Below the pieces are notes generated by a model that did no database searches, was not told where the DNA came from, and was given only the letters and a program-made list of their open reading frames with translations. A DNA stretch of 64,000 nt from Citrobacter sp. Awk 4 (GTDB lineage Bacteria > Pseudomonadota > Gammaproteobacteria > Enterobacterales > Enterobacteriaceae), in the NCBI RefSeq assembly GCF_028069725.1, contig NZ_JANEWG010000016.1:24444-88443 (forward strand), in the 5' to 3' direction. The position numbers and the translations under genes were made by a program. Of this stretch, positions 28,799 to 41,856 are shown one piece after another. The first letter of the stretch is position 1. Each line of letters begins with the position of its first letter.

Positions 28799-30319
28799 AT
28801 GGTCAGCACTACTACTCAGTCGTCAGGCGAATTCTTGTTAGAAATGAGCGGCATCAACAAGTCTTTCCCCGGCGTTAAGGCACTTGATAATGTCAATTTA
28901 AAAGTCCGCCCCCATTCTATTCATGCATTAATGGGAGAAAATGGTGCAGGGAAATCAACATTATTAAAATGTCTTTTTGGAATCTATCAAAAAGATTCTG
29001 GCAGCATTTTATTTCAGGGTAAAGAAATCGATTTTCATTCCGCCAAAGAAGCGCTGGAGAATGGTATTTCGATGGTTCACCAGGAGTTAAACCTGGTATT
29101 GCAGCGTTCTGTGATGGACAACATGTGGCTGGGGCGTTATCCCACTAAAGGCATGTTTGTTGATCAGGACAAAATGTATCGCGATACCAAAGCGATATTT
29201 GATGAACTGGATATTGATATCGACCCGCGGGCGCGAGTGGGGACTTTATCCGTTTCACAAATGCAGATGATCGAAATTGCGAAAGCGTTCTCTTATAACG
29301 CGAAAATCGTGATTATGGATGAACCTACCTCTTCACTAACAGAAAAAGAGGTTAATCATCTGTTTACCATTATCCGTAAGCTGAAAGAGCGTGGCTGCGG
29401 TATTGTTTATATCTCTCATAAAATGGAAGAAATTTTCCAGTTATGTGATGAGATTACTGTCCTGCGCGACGGTCAGTGGATTGCAACGCAGCCGCTGGAA
29501 GGGCTGAATATGGACAAAATCATCGCCATGATGGTCGGGCGCTCGCTGAACCAGCGCTTCCCGGACAAAGAGAACAAGCCTGGTGAAGTGATTCTGGAAG
29601 TGCGTAATCTGACCTCTTTACGTCAGCCTTCAATCCGCGACATCTCGTTTGATCTGCATAAAGGTGAGATCCTGGGGATTGCTGGTCTGGTCGGAGCAAA
29701 ACGTACGGACATCGTTGAAACGCTGTTTGGTATCCGTGAAAAATCGTCTGGCACCATTACGTTGCACGGCAAAAAGATAAACAACCACAATGCCAACGAA
29801 GCCATTAATCATGGTTTTGCGCTGGTGACGGAAGAACGTCGTTCGACCGGTATTTATGCTTATCTGGATATTGGCTTTAACTCTTTGATTTCCAATATTC
29901 ATAATTACAAAAATAAAGTCGGTCTGTTGGACAATTCCCGAATGAAGAGTGATACCCAATGGGTTATTGACTCTATGCGGGTAAAAACGCCGGGCCATCG
30001 TACACAAATCGGTTCTCTTTCGGGGGGAAACCAGCAAAAGGTCATTATTGGCCGTTGGTTGTTAACCCAGCCAGAAATATTAATGCTGGACGAACCTACG
30101 CGCGGCATTGATGTTGGCGCGAAATTTGAAATTTATCAGTTGATCGCGGAGCTGGCGAAGAAAGAGAAGGGAATCATTATCATCTCTTCTGAAATGCCGG
30201 AATTGTTAGGGATTACAGATCGTATTCTGGTAATGAGTAACGGTCTCGTTGCCGGAATTGTTGACACCAAAACGACTACGCAAAACGAAATTCTGCGTCT
30301 TGCGTCTTTGCACCTTTAA
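28799..30319 (+). CDS. mglA: MglA, galactose ABC transporter ATPase
   Basis: Twin-domain ATPase of the CUT2 (ribose/galactose) family driving MglC. The 506-residue protein has one full nucleotide-binding domain at about 14-250 (Walker [10 protein letters not shown], Walker [12 protein letters not shown]) and a second at about 265-505. In the second, the P-loop position reads GLVGAKRTD, a degenerate Walker A typical of CUT2 ATPases, with [15 protein letters not shown] and [11 protein letters not shown] retained. Confidence 0.97.
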   Translation: MVSTTTQSSGEFLLEMSGINKSFPGVKALDNVNLKVRPHSIHALMGENGAGKSTLLKCLFGIYQKDSGSILFQGKEIDFHSAKEALENGISMVHQELNLVLQRSVMDNMWLGRYPTKGMFVDQDKMYRDTKAIFDELDIDIDPRARVGTLSVSQMQMIEIAKAFSYNAKIVIMDEPTSSLTEKEVNHLFTIIRKLKERGCGIVYISHKMEEIFQLCDEITVLRDGQWIATQPLEGLNMDKIIAMMVGRSLNQRFPDKENKPGEVILEVRNLTSLRQPSIRDISFDLHKGEILGIAGLVGAKRTDIVETLFGIREKSSGTITLHGKKINNHNANEAINHGFALVTEERRSTGIYAYLDIGFNSLISNIHNYKNKVGLLDNSRMKSDTQWVIDSMRVKTPGHRTQIGSLSGGNQQKVIIGRWLLTQPEILMLDEPTRGIDVGAKFEIYQLIAELAKKEKGIIIISSEMPELLGITDRILVMSNGLVAGIVDTKTTTQNEILRLASLHL

Positions 30320-30334
30320 GATCAGGGGCTCCTC

Positions 30335-31345
30335 ATGAGTGCGTTAAATAAGAAAAGTTTTCTTACTTATCTAAAGGAAGGCGGAATTTACGTTGTTCTT
30401 TTAGTCTTACTGGCCATTATTATTTTCCAGGACCCCACATTCTTAAGTCTGCTGAACTTGAGTAACATCCTGACGCAGTCTTCTGTACGTATCATTATTG
30501 CATTGGGTGTAGCCGGACTGATTGTCACCCAGGGGACTGACCTGTCAGCGGGTCGTCAGGTCGGGCTGGCGGCGGTAGTTGCGGCGACGCTGCTGCAATC
30601 GATGGAAAACGCGAATAAAGTCTTCCCTGAAATGGCGACCATGCCAATTGCACTGGTGATCCTGATTGTCTGTGCGGTGGGGGCCATTATCGGTCTGGTG
30701 AACGGTATCATTATTGCTTACCTCAACGTGACGCCGTTTATCACAACCCTTGGCACGATGATCATCGTTTACGGTATCAACTCCCTCTATTACGACTTCG
30801 TGGGCGCGTCGCCAATCTCGGGTTTTGATAGCGGCTTCTCAACTTTCGCGCAGGGCTTCATTGCGCTGGGCAGTTTCCGACTCTCTTACATCACCTTCTA
30901 TGCGTTAATTGCCGTGGCGTTTGTTTGGGTACTGTGGAACAAAACCCGTTTTGGCAAAAATATTTTTGCTATCGGCGGTAACCCGGAAGCGGCAAAAGTC
31001 TCTGGTGTTAACGTCGCGCTGAACCTATTGATGATCTACGCATTGTCCGGTGTGTTCTACGCTTTTGGTGGGTTGCTGGAAGCCGGTCGTATCGGTTCTG
31101 CCACCAACAACCTCGGCTTTATGTACGAACTGGATGCGATTGCGGCGTGCGTGGTCGGCGGCGTGTCGTTCAGCGGTGGGGTAGGGACCGTCTTTGGGGT
31201 CGTGACCGGTGTGATTATCTTCACCGTCATCAACTACGGATTAACCTATATCGGCGTGAACCCTTACTGGCAGTACATCATTAAGGGCGGCATCATTATC
31301 TTCGCGGTCGCGCTGGATTCTCTGAAATACGCCCGTAAGAAGTAA
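30335..31345 (+). CDS. mglC: MglC, galactose ABC transporter permease
   Basis: Inner-membrane permease of the Mgl importer, 336 residues as in E. coli. Multiple hydrophobic helices fill the chain, including the family segments TQGTDLSAGRQVGLAAVVAA and CVVGGVSFSGGVGTVFG. It starts 16 bases after mglA and is followed by a strong bidirectional terminator, so the operon is mglBAC. Confidence 0.97.
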   Translation: MSALNKKSFLTYLKEGGIYVVLLVLLAIIIFQDPTFLSLLNLSNILTQSSVRIIIALGVAGLIVTQGTDLSAGRQVGLAAVVAATLLQSMENANKVFPEMATMPIALVILIVCAVGAIIGLVNGIIIAYLNVTPFITTLGTMIIVYGINSLYYDFVGASPISGFDSGFSTFAQGFIALGSFRLSYITFYALIAVAFVWVLWNKTRFGKNIFAIGGNPEAAKVSGVNVALNLLMIYALSGVFYAFGGLLEAGRIGSATNNLGFMYELDAIAACVVGGVSFSGGVGTVFGVVTGVIIFTVINYGLTYIGVNPYWQYIIKGGIIIFAVALDSLKYARKK

Positions 31346-31356
31346 TTCATCTACGG

Positions 31357-31393
31357 AAAAACCGGTGCAGAGACGTTCTGCACCGGTTTTTTA
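31357..31393. terminator. Bidirectional terminator between mglC and yeiS
   Basis: AAAACCGGTGCAGA and TCTGCACCGGTTTT form a long stem with A and T tails between convergent genes. Confidence 0.92.
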
Positions 31394-31630
31394 TTTGATA
31401 AAGACTAACCAAATTCCCACGAGCAGAGCGCCCAGCGAAAGCCCAAAGTAGACACCGATATAGATCCAGTAAGTCGTGGGTTCAGCGGAGCGTTGAATTA
31501 AGAGTGGCTCTTGCGAGCCTTTGACTGTTTTCTCGATGACGCCAGTGCGTATCCCCTTTAGCCCTTGCCGGAAGGTCCAGAGGACGACCATCAGTACGCC
31601 AATTACGATAAATAGGGTTTTGTCTTCCAC
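31391..31630 (-). CDS. yeiS: YeiS-like small inner-membrane protein
   Basis: A 79-residue protein with two hydrophobic helices (about 4-20 and 53-78) and a basic loop between them. Length and position match E. coli YeiS, but the sequence is clearly diverged (it starts MEDKTLFIVIGVLMVV). It precedes nothing on its strand but the terminator and lies 2 bp downstream of sanA, so it is probably the last gene of that transcript. Function unknown. Confidence 0.8.
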   Translation of the reverse strand: MEDKTLFIVIGVLMVVLWTFRQGLKGIRTGVIEKTVKGSQEPLLIQRSAEPTTYWIYIGVYFGLSLGALLVGIWLVFIK

Positions 31631-31632
31631 GC

Positions 31633-32395
<763 letters not shown>

Positions 32396-32485
32396 TTACC
32401 CAGCGGCGTTGCGCAAGAATCGGTAGTCTGATTGCGGGGATTTTCGACATACCTCAACGTTGCCTGAATAGGCGCTGCGTTTCGG

Positions 32486-33403
<918 letters not shown>

Positions 33404-33532
33404 GGCGTTGCCTCTTAACAATGTAATGGAATCGTAGTGTACGGGCCTGTCACTGCGTTATATGTGATTTACATCTCATTACTTGTGCAACTTGTGAAAC
33501 TTAAATTGAAAATGCGCGACGCATCGCAAATT
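33404..33532 (-). promoter_or_regulatory. cdd promoter region with CRP and CytR-like sites
   Basis: A CRP site at 33463-33478 (TGTGA, six bases, TCTCA) lies 60-75 bp before cdd. Just upstream on the cdd transcript, ACTTGTGCAACTTGTG (33481-33496) contains TTGTGCAA-type repeats like CytR recognition elements. This fits the known CRP/CytR control of cdd in E. coli. The spacer also covers the end of the divergently placed yohK. Confidence 0.65.
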
Positions 33533-34659
<1,127 letters not shown>

Positions 34660-34813
34660 TTAAACTTTAAAATGTGCTACCGATCACATCATGAATTCTG
34701 AGCATGGTTGAGATAGACAACGTGAACGTTGCGTCATAAAGATCATAGCGGAGAGACTTTAAACCGCCCTGGAGAGACGCTACCATAGCGCCTCTTTTTT
34801 TGCGGGTAACGAT

Positions 34814-35767
34814 ATGCGTGTTTTGCTGGCGCCGATGGAAGGCGTACTTGATTCTCTGGTGCGCGAGCTCCTGACCGACGTGAATGACTACGATCTGTGC
34901 ATTACGGAATTTCTGCGCGTGGTGGATCAACTCCTGCCGGCGAAAGTATTCCACCGTATTTGCCCGGAATTGCTCAACTCCAGCCGGACACCCTCGGGCA
35001 CATTGGTGCGTATTCAACTGCTGGGACAATACCCGCAGTGGTTAGCGGAAAATGCCGCGCGTGCGGTGGAGTTAGGATCGTATGGCGTCGATCTAAACTG
35101 CGGCTGCCCGTCAAAATTGGTCAACGGCAGCGGCGGCGGTGCAACTTTGCTCAAAGATCCTGAGCTTATCTATCAGGGGGCAAAGGCGATGCGTGAGGCG
35201 GTACCTGCGCATCTGCCCGTGACGGTGAAAGTGCGTCTTGGCTGGGACAGCGGCGACAGAAAATTCGAAATTGCCGATGCGGTACAGCAAGCTGGCGCAA
35301 GCGAACTCGCGGTACACGGTCGTACGAAAGAACAAGGGTATAAAGCGGAGCACATTGACTGGCAGGCGATTGGCGAAATCCGACAGCGGCTAACGATTCC
35401 GGTTATCGCCAATGGTGAGATCTGGGACTGGCAAAGTGCGCAGGAGTGTATGGCGGTAAGCGGATGCGACGCGGTGATGATGGGGCGAGGGGCATTAAAT
35501 ATCCCTAACCTGAGTCGTGTGGTGAAATATAACGAACCGCGTATGCCCTGGCCTGAGGTGGTGGTTTTGTTGCAGAAATATACCCGGCTGGAAAAGCAAG
35601 GCGATACCGGGCTTTATCATGTGGCGCGCATCAAACAGTGGCTGGGGTATTTACGCAAAGAGTATTCCGAAGCGACCGCGCTTTTTCAGGAGATTCGTTC
35701 ACTCAATAATTCACCGGATATTGCCCGCGCGATTCAGGCTATTGATATTGCGTCATTACGGCCATAA
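34814..35767 (+). CDS. dusC: DusC, tRNA-dihydrouridine(16) synthase
   Basis: FMN-dependent enzyme that reduces U16 in tRNA to dihydrouridine. The 317-residue protein has the TIM-barrel FMN domain (about 1-240) and the C-terminal helical tRNA-recognition domain. The catalytic Cys98 is in GCGCPS (about 95-100), and [16 protein letters not shown] and MGRGAL are typical Dus motifs. It is divergent from yohJ. Confidence 0.96.
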   Translation: MRVLLAPMEGVLDSLVRELLTDVNDYDLCITEFLRVVDQLLPAKVFHRICPELLNSSRTPSGTLVRIQLLGQYPQWLAENAARAVELGSYGVDLNCGCPSKLVNGSGGGATLLKDPELIYQGAKAMREAVPAHLPVTVKVRLGWDSGDRKFEIADAVQQAGASELAVHGRTKEQGYKAEHIDWQAIGEIRQRLTIPVIANGEIWDWQSAQECMAVSGCDAVMMGRGALNIPNLSRVVKYNEPRMPWPEVVVLLQKYTRLEKQGDTGLYHVARIKQWLGYLRKEYSEATALFQEIRSLNNSPDIARAIQAIDIASLRP

Positions 35768-35985
35768 TAGGTGGCCGATGACGTATCGGCGGATTGGGCA
35801 AATCGGGGGAGAAAATAGGGCATATTTTTATTTATTATTTGAATGATTTTTAATTCATCATTTAAATAAAATATATTTTTCTGATTATTTCTTTTATTTT
35901 CCAAAAATGTTTTGCCACGCGTAACTAAAAAAACAGACGTCACACCACGTAATATCAGCACACCTTTTCTTACCAGAACACCTTC

Positions 35986-37425
35986 ATGAATCGTTATTCT
36001 CCTTTTGTCGCGACCGCGTGTTTACCGCTATTTGTTGCTCTTTCGGGATGCGCCCCGATGCACGACAACCGCCAGGCGTTGGCGCAGCAGACGCCCACTT
36101 CACACGTCGAGTCTGCATTACCGGCGGCACTGAAAAACGGTTGGCCGGACAGTCAGTGGTGGCGGGCTTATCAGGATCCTCAACTGAATGCGCTGATTGA
36201 GAGTGCGCTGGCACATGCACCAGATATGCAGGTGGCAGAACAGCGTATTCAATTAGCGGAGGCGCAGGCTAAAGCGGTTGAAGCGCAGGACGGGCCGCAG
36301 GTCGATTTCTCGGCAAATGCAGAACGGCAGAAAATGTCAGCCGAAGGGCTGATGGGGCCTTTTGCCATTACCGATCCCGCAGCGGGGACGACCGGTCCGT
36401 GGTACACCAACGGTACATTTGGTCTAACGGCAGGCTGGAACCTGGATTTGTGGGGTAAAAACCGGGCGGAAATGACTGCGCGGATTGGCGTTGTCAAAGC
36501 GCGTGAAGCCGAGCAGGAACAGACCCGCCAACTGCTGGCGAGCGGTGTGACGCGTTTATACTGGGAGTGGCAAACCCAGGCGGCGCTGAGCAACGTGTTA
36601 ACAGAGATTGACCAGGAGCAAAAAAACATCATTACGGCTGACCGCCAACTGTATCAAAACGGTATTACGTCTTCCGTTGAAGGCGTAGAGACGGATATCG
36701 ACGACAGCAAAACGCAGCAACAGCTCAATGATGTCGCCGGTAAAATGAAGGTCATTGAGGCAAGGCTTGCGGCGCTCACCCATCAGCAATCAGCGCCGCT
36801 AACGCTGCATACTGTTGCGCTACCGAAGGTGGAAAGCGCGTTACCCGCGCAGTTAGGGTATTCATTACTGGCGCGTCGGGCAGATCTGCAGGCTGAGCAC
36901 TGGTACATTGAGTCATCGCTGGGCAGCGTCGAGGCGGCGAAAGCGGCCTTTTATCCTGACATCAACCTGATGGCTTTTTTGCAGCAGGATGCGCTGCACA
37001 TGAGCGATCTGTTCCGCAGTTCAGCGCAACAAATGGGCGTGACTGCCGGACTGACGCTGCCAATCTTCGACAGTGGCAGGCTGAATGCGAATCTCGATAT
37101 CGCGAAGGCGCAGAGTAATCTATCAATAGCGAATTACAACAAAGCGGTGGTTGATGCGGTGAATGACGTGACGCGCGCGGCAAGCCAGGTAGAAACGATG
37201 GCGGCAAAAAATCAACACCAGCGAAAGATTGAACAGGATGCTCAACGTGTTGTTGCCCTGGCGCAGGCGCGTTTCAATGCCGGTATCATTGCCGGTTCAC
37301 GGGTCAGTCAGGCGAAGATCCCGGCGCTACGCGAACATTGCAATGGCCTGATTTTGCAAGGTCAGTGGCTTGATGCCTCTGTTCAACTGACCAGCGCATT
37401 AGGTGGGGGCTACCACACAACCTGA
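35986..37425 (+). CDS. mdtQ: MdtQ, NodT-family outer-membrane efflux lipoprotein (intact)
   Basis: Outer-membrane channel of the TolC/NodT type, usually paired with a tripartite efflux pump. The reading frame is whole at 479 residues; the E. coli K-12 counterpart is a pseudogene. A lipoprotein signal ends in LSGCAP (Cys22). Two OEP domains follow, with the repeat-like segments QVAEQRIQLAEAQAKAVEAQ and NLDIAKAQSNLSIANYNKAV. No membrane-fusion or inner-membrane pump gene is next to it, so it must work with partners encoded elsewhere. Confidence 0.93.
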   Translation: MNRYSPFVATACLPLFVALSGCAPMHDNRQALAQQTPTSHVESALPAALKNGWPDSQWWRAYQDPQLNALIESALAHAPDMQVAEQRIQLAEAQAKAVEAQDGPQVDFSANAERQKMSAEGLMGPFAITDPAAGTTGPWYTNGTFGLTAGWNLDLWGKNRAEMTARIGVVKAREAEQEQTRQLLASGVTRLYWEWQTQAALSNVLTEIDQEQKNIITADRQLYQNGITSSVEGVETDIDDSKTQQQLNDVAGKMKVIEARLAALTHQQSAPLTLHTVALPKVESALPAQLGYSLLARRADLQAEHWYIESSLGSVEAAKAAFYPDINLMAFLQQDALHMSDLFRSSAQQMGVTAGLTLPIFDSGRLNANLDIAKAQSNLSIANYNKAVVDAVNDVTRAASQVETMAAKNQHQRKIEQDAQRVVALAQARFNAGIIAGSRVSQAKIPALREHCNGLILQGQWLDASVQLTSALGGGYHTT

Positions 37426-37431
37426 CAGTCA

Positions 37432-37459
37432 GCAGCCGACAGCACTCGCTGTCGGCTGC
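37432..37459. terminator. Hairpin between mdtQ and yohD
   Basis: Perfect 11-bp arms GCAGCCGACAG and CTGTCGGCTGC around a 6-nt loop, followed by ATTTATT on the plus strand. It probably ends mdtQ; the T run is weak. Confidence 0.6.
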
Positions 37460-37461
37460 AT

Positions 37462-38031
37462 TTATTGCGCTTTCTGCCTGCTACGCCGTTTCAACCACCA
37501 GCGTGTTCCCACCACCAGTCCGATAACCAGAACCAGCCAGACGCCATGTTTGATGTGTTGATCGAGATGGTGCAGCCAGGGCGCAATCACTTCGCCGCCG
37601 AGATAGCCCAGGGCCGTAAACAGCAGCGCCCAAATCAGAGCACCCAGAATATTCAACGGCAGAAAGATTTTTGGCGGCAGGTGGCTGGCGCCAATCAGAA
37701 GCGGGCCGATGACGCGAAATCCGTACATGAATCGTGTCCCGATCACAAACAGATAGGGGCGGCGTTGGATCATCTTCTGCGCGTAATGAATTTTGCTGCG
37801 ATGACGCGAGAAGCGGCGCAGAAGTTTCCCGCCAAATCGACGCCCCACTAAATAGAGGACCTGATCGCCGATCATGCCGCCGAGCGCAACGGAGACGACG
37901 ACCAATGGAAATTTGAGTAACCCCTGATGTGCGGCGACACCCCCTAACAGGGTGATGGTTTCGCCTTCAGCCAGACTGCCAATGACCAGCGCGGCATAAC
38001 CGTAATGCGCGATAAGACTGTTTATATCCAT
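37462..38031 (-). CDS. yohD: YohD, DedA-family inner-membrane protein
   Basis: Member of the DedA/VTT family, which handles lipid-linked carriers such as undecaprenyl phosphate and supports membrane potential. The 189-residue protein (ATG at 38031, MDINSLIAHYGYAALVIGS) has the re-entrant-helix motifs EGETITLLGGVAA and GDQVLYLVGRRFGG and the conserved Arg in GTRFMYGFR. The upstream start adding seven residues is not conserved. Confidence 0.93.
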   Translation of the reverse strand: MDINSLIAHYGYAALVIGSLAEGETITLLGGVAAHQGLLKFPLVVVSVALGGMIGDQVLYLVGRRFGGKLLRRFSRHRSKIHYAQKMIQRRPYLFVIGTRFMYGFRVIGPLLIGASHLPPKIFLPLNILGALIWALLFTALGYLGGEVIAPWLHHLDQHIKHGVWLVLVIGLVVGTRWWLKRRSRQKAQ

Positions 38032-38197
38032 ACGTCGGTATGACCTCCACAATCTTTAGCATACACCTTATGAATCATTTATGGCCGGAAAAGCGTCCGC
38101 TCAGCGGACCGGTATTTCGCGGGCTGTACATAAAATAATCGAAAGCTGAATTATACTTGAAGTGTTGAGGTCCGGAGCTGACAAGAAGGGGGACGGT

Positions 38198-38785
38198 ATG
38201 AACCATGTCTGGGGGCTGTTTTCCCATCCCGATCGTGAAATGCATGTGATCAAGAGTGAAAACGAAACCATTTCGCACCACTACACCCACCATGTCCTGA
38301 TGATGGCGGCAATCCCGGTGATTTGCGCATTTATTGGCACCACGCAAATTGGCTGGAATTTTGGCGATGGCAATGTGTTTCAGCTTTCTCTGTTCACCGG
38401 TTTTGCACTGGCCATTGTTTTTTACGCGGTCATGCTGGCAGGGGTAGCGGTAATGGGGCGGGTCATCTGGTGGATGGCGCGAAACTATCCGCAACGACCT
38501 TCTCTGGCGCACTGCATGGTATTTGCCGGCTATGTTGCCACGCCGCTATTCCTGAGCGGTTTTGTGGCGCTCTATCCGCTGGTCTGGCTGTGCGCGCTGG
38601 TCGGTACCATCGCGCTGTTCTACACCGGTTATCTGTTGTACCTCGGTGTCCCGACATTCCTGAACATTAACAAAGAGGAAGGGCTGAGCTTTTCCAGTTC
38701 GACGCTGGCTATCGGCGTGTTGGTGCTGGAAGTCCTGTTAGCGATCACAGTGATCCTGTGGGGCTACGGGTATCGGTTATTCTGA
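38198..38785 (+). CDS. yohC: YohC, Yip1-family inner-membrane protein
   Basis: A 195-residue inner-membrane protein of the Yip1 domain family with five hydrophobic helices, nearly identical to E. coli YohC. It starts MNHVWGLFSHPDREMHVI, with a cytoplasmic amphipathic head before the first helix at about 32-52. Function is unknown. The ATG at 38198 has an upstream GGGGGAC ribosome-binding site; a start 12 codons upstream is not conserved. Confidence 0.93.
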   Translation: MNHVWGLFSHPDREMHVIKSENETISHHYTHHVLMMAAIPVICAFIGTTQIGWNFGDGNVFQLSLFTGFALAIVFYAVMLAGVAVMGRVIWWMARNYPQRPSLAHCMVFAGYVATPLFLSGFVALYPLVWLCALVGTIALFYTGYLLYLGVPTFLNINKEEGLSFSSSTLAIGVLVLEVLLAITVILWGYGYRLF

Positions 38786-38961
38786 TGTCATTCTCTTCAA
38801 CGGCGTTGCTGGCGTAAAAGTCAGCAACGCAGCATTTGTTGACGATTCTTCTGTGGCGGCAAACCTGCCCGATCGCTATGATGCCTGAGCTAGCTTGAGT
38901 GTGTACTTAACTCCGGCGGTGCGCGTTGTGACGTGCGTGAACCATTATCAGAAATCTCATC

Positions 38962-39909
38962 ATGCTGAAATTCCGAGTTTCAATACTAAGCCTTGCCCTG
39001 ATGCTGGCGGTCCCTTTTGCGCCTCAGGCAGTGGCAAAAACGACGGCTACTACAACAGCGTCTCAACCTGAGATTGCGTCGGGTAGCGCGATGATTGTTG
39101 ATTTAAATACCAACAAAGTGATCTATTCGAACCATCCTGACCTTGTGCGTCCGATTGCGTCGATCACCAAATTAATGACGGCGATGGTCGTGCTTGATGC
39201 GCGACTGCCGCTGAACGAAAAACTGAAAGTGGATATCAGCCAGACGCCAGAAATGAAAGGGATCTACTCCCGCGTGCGTCTGAACAGTGAGATTAGCCGT
39301 AAAGATATGCTGCTGCTGGCGTTGATGTCTTCGGAAAACCGCGCGGCGGCAAGCCTTGCGCACCATTATCCGGGCGGCTACAACGCGTTTATTAAAGCGA
39401 TGAATGCCAAAGCCAAAGCGTTAGGCATGACCCACACACGGTTTGTAGAACCGACGGGGTTGTCCATTCATAACGTCTCGACGGCCCGCGACTTAACAAA
39501 GCTGCTGATTGCCAGCAAGCAGTATCCGCTGATTGGTCAGTTGAGTACGACCCGCGAAGACATGGCTACGTTTGCCAACCCGGCCTATACGCTGCCATTC
39601 CGTAACACTAACCATCTGGTGTATCGCGATAACTGGAATATTCAGCTGACCAAAACAGGCTTTACCAATGCGGCGGGTCACTGTCTGGTGATGCGCACCG
39701 TCATTAATAACAAACCGGTGGCGCTGGTGGTGATGGATGCCTTCGGTAAATACACGCACTTTGCCGATGCCAGCCGTTTACGTACGTGGATTGAAACCGG
39801 CAAAGTCATGCCGGTTCCGCCAGCTGCGCTGAGTTATAAGAAGCAAAAAGCCGCGCAGATGGCAGCCGCAGGTGCCAGTAAGAGCGAGCAAACAGCGCAG
39901 AACGATTAA
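38962..39909 (+). CDS. pbpG: PbpG, penicillin-binding protein 7 (DD-endopeptidase)
   Basis: Periplasmic murein endopeptidase (PBP7/8) of peptidase family S11. The 315-residue precursor has a signal peptide ending AVA at about 25. Active-site motifs are SITK (Ser67, Lys70), SEN (124-126) and KTG near 229-231. The tail is a few residues longer than E. coli PbpG (310), with GASKSEQ inserted before TAQND. Confidence 0.96.
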   Translation: MLKFRVSILSLALMLAVPFAPQAVAKTTATTTASQPEIASGSAMIVDLNTNKVIYSNHPDLVRPIASITKLMTAMVVLDARLPLNEKLKVDISQTPEMKGIYSRVRLNSEISRKDMLLLALMSSENRAAASLAHHYPGGYNAFIKAMNAKAKALGMTHTRFVEPTGLSIHNVSTARDLTKLLIASKQYPLIGQLSTTREDMATFANPAYTLPFRNTNHLVYRDNWNIQLTKTGFTNAAGHCLVMRTVINNKPVALVVMDAFGKYTHFADASRLRTWIETGKVMPVPPAALSYKKQKAAQMAAAGASKSEQTAQND

Positions 39910-39923
39910 TGCGTCTTAGTATA

Positions 39924-39946
39924 CCCGAGAGCGTTACGCTCTCGGG
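39924..39946. terminator. Bidirectional terminator-like hairpin between pbpG and dld
   Basis: Perfect 10-bp arms CCCGAGAGCG and CGCTCTCGGG with a 3-nt loop between convergent genes; only a short T-poor tail follows. Confidence 0.65.
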
Positions 39947-39954
39947 CAATCGCC

Positions 39955-41661
39955 TCACTTCCAGAACTTCTGCTTACTTGTCTTACCGATACCTGGATTC
40001 ATGCTATTCGTCGGGTCATTTTCCCGATAAAAACGGCTGAGCGTTTCTGGCGCTTTATACAGATGTCCTACGTTATGTTCCGCCGGGTATTGCGCCCCAC
40101 GCTGGCGGAGGAGTTCCAGCATGTGTTCTTTTAACGCATGCGCATCGACGCCTTTCTTCACGATGTAATCCTGGTGGAAGACGTAGCACATAAAATGGCC
40201 GTAATAGAGTTTATGCACCAGTTGATCGCTGATTTCGGGCGGCAGGTGCTCATACCATTCGGTATCGTTGCGGCGCAGGGCAATGTCGAGCGCCAGAATA
40301 TCCTCTACTTCATCAGCATGAACCGCCTGATACCGAATGGCTGCGCCTGCCGCGGCAAAACGGTGCAGGAACGCCTTACTGCCTTCTTCCGGCGTACAGG
40401 CGAAAAAGTCACCTTCGGCGGTTTTGAAGAACTCCGTCAACCAGTTTTGCGCTTCCGCTACGCCGTCTCCGGCCATTTTTAACAGCAGGTGATGCTCGTA
40501 TTTATCGCGCCAGCTTTTCATCCGCGGCGGCAGGTGGCTCGGGAACAGATGACCAAACTTCTGCATCGCGCGGTCAGTAAAGTTCGGACGGAAAAATTTC
40601 ACTTTTTCCAGCATCGCATCGGTACGGCCTTTCAGGGTAAAGAAGAACGGCATTTTGTCGGTGCCGAGCTTATCGATCATCAGGAACGTATCTTTGCCGT
40701 ATTTTTCGGCGATGTCATAGATGTCGCGATGCATATATTCGCCCGCAACGGGGAGATTCTCAAACGTCGCCAGAATATGGCGGCGGATTTCCGTCAATAC
40801 GTCCGGCTGGTTGGTACCGATGTAGAAGACCTGCTGATTTTTTTCAGCCGGGAAGGTGTCCAGACGTACGGCAAATACGGCCAGCTTGCCAGCGCAACCG
40901 GAGGATTCATATAAGCGGTTCGGGTCGGCGTTGTAGCGCGCGGGCGTGTCGGCGTCAATATCGCGCACGCGAGTGACGTAATCGTGGTCGTGCGCATGGC
41001 GGCCGTCATGGAGAACGTCTTCATCTTTAACACGCTCGTCATCCAGCTTGCTGAGGATCTTCTCCGGCGTTTCACCCAGGTCGATACCCAGATGGTTCAC
41101 GAGTTGCAATTTACCCTGTTCATCAATGCGCGCGTACAGTGACATCTCGGTGTAGGCCGGGCCGCGTTGTACCAGCGAGCCCCCCGAGTTATTGCAGATA
41201 CCACCGATGACGGAAGCGCCAATGCAGGAGGAGCCAATCACGGAGTGCGGTTCGCGACCAAAGGGCTTAAGCGCTTTTTCCAGCGAGTAGAGGGTGGTAC
41301 CCGGAAACGCCAGCACCTGCTCGCCTTTGTCCAGCAGATGGAGTTTGTCGAGGCGCAGGGTACTGATAATGACAATATCCCGGTCGTAATCATTGCCGCT
41401 GGGCGTGGAACCTTCGGTCAGCCCGGTATTGGCGGCCTGCATCAGAATAATTTTATCGGCGCTGACGCAGGCATTGAGCACGCGCCACAGTTCCATCAGG
41501 GAGCCTGGGAAAACCACGGCCAGCGCGTCGCCGTGTCCGGAACGAAAGCCCTTGCGATAGCGGGCAGTTTTTGCCGGGTCAGTGAGCAGGTGTGATTGGC
41601 CCACCAGGCGGGCGAGCTCAGTAATAAATTCTTTATTATCGGTTGTTGTAATGGAAGACAT
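39955..41661 (-). CDS. dld: Dld, quinone-dependent D-lactate dehydrogenase
   Basis: Peripheral inner-membrane FAD enzyme oxidising D-lactate to pyruvate and feeding electrons to quinone. With the ATG at 41661 (MSSITTTDNKEF) it has 568 residues (E. coli 571). The FAD-binding PCMH domain covers about 40-210 and includes MQAANTGLTEGSTP and VIGSSCIGASVIGGICNNSGG-type glycine-rich loops; the membrane-binding basic domain and cap follow. The longer upstream start would add 39 residues absent from orthologues. It is divergent from bglX. Confidence 0.97.
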   Translation of the reverse strand: MSSITTTDNKEFITELARLVGQSHLLTDPAKTARYRKGFRSGHGDALAVVFPGSLMELWRVLNACVSADKIILMQAANTGLTEGSTPSGNDYDRDIVIISTLRLDKLHLLDKGEQVLAFPGTTLYSLEKALKPFGREPHSVIGSSCIGASVIGGICNNSGGSLVQRGPAYTEMSLYARIDEQGKLQLVNHLGIDLGETPEKILSKLDDERVKDEDVLHDGRHAHDHDYVTRVRDIDADTPARYNADPNRLYESSGCAGKLAVFAVRLDTFPAEKNQQVFYIGTNQPDVLTEIRRHILATFENLPVAGEYMHRDIYDIAEKYGKDTFLMIDKLGTDKMPFFFTLKGRTDAMLEKVKFFRPNFTDRAMQKFGHLFPSHLPPRMKSWRDKYEHHLLLKMAGDGVAEAQNWLTEFFKTAEGDFFACTPEEGSKAFLHRFAAAGAAIRYQAVHADEVEDILALDIALRRNDTEWYEHLPPEISDQLVHKLYYGHFMCYVFHQDYIVKKGVDAHALKEHMLELLRQRGAQYPAEHNVGHLYKAPETLSRFYRENDPTNSMNPGIGKTSKQKFWK

Positions 41662-41856
41662 TTTCCACTCCTTGTGGTGGGACAAAATATCGGTGTTAAG
41701 CATAGCGCTTTGTATGACGATTTCATTCATGAATGTTTCGAAAAAATCAGAGAATAACCTTAGCTTTCTTTTTCTCACCCGTTTAGGCTTATGGCAAACT
41801 ACGGTTTTTGCTATATTTTCGCCGCCTCTGCGGGCTAAAAATAAGAGAGAAACAAC

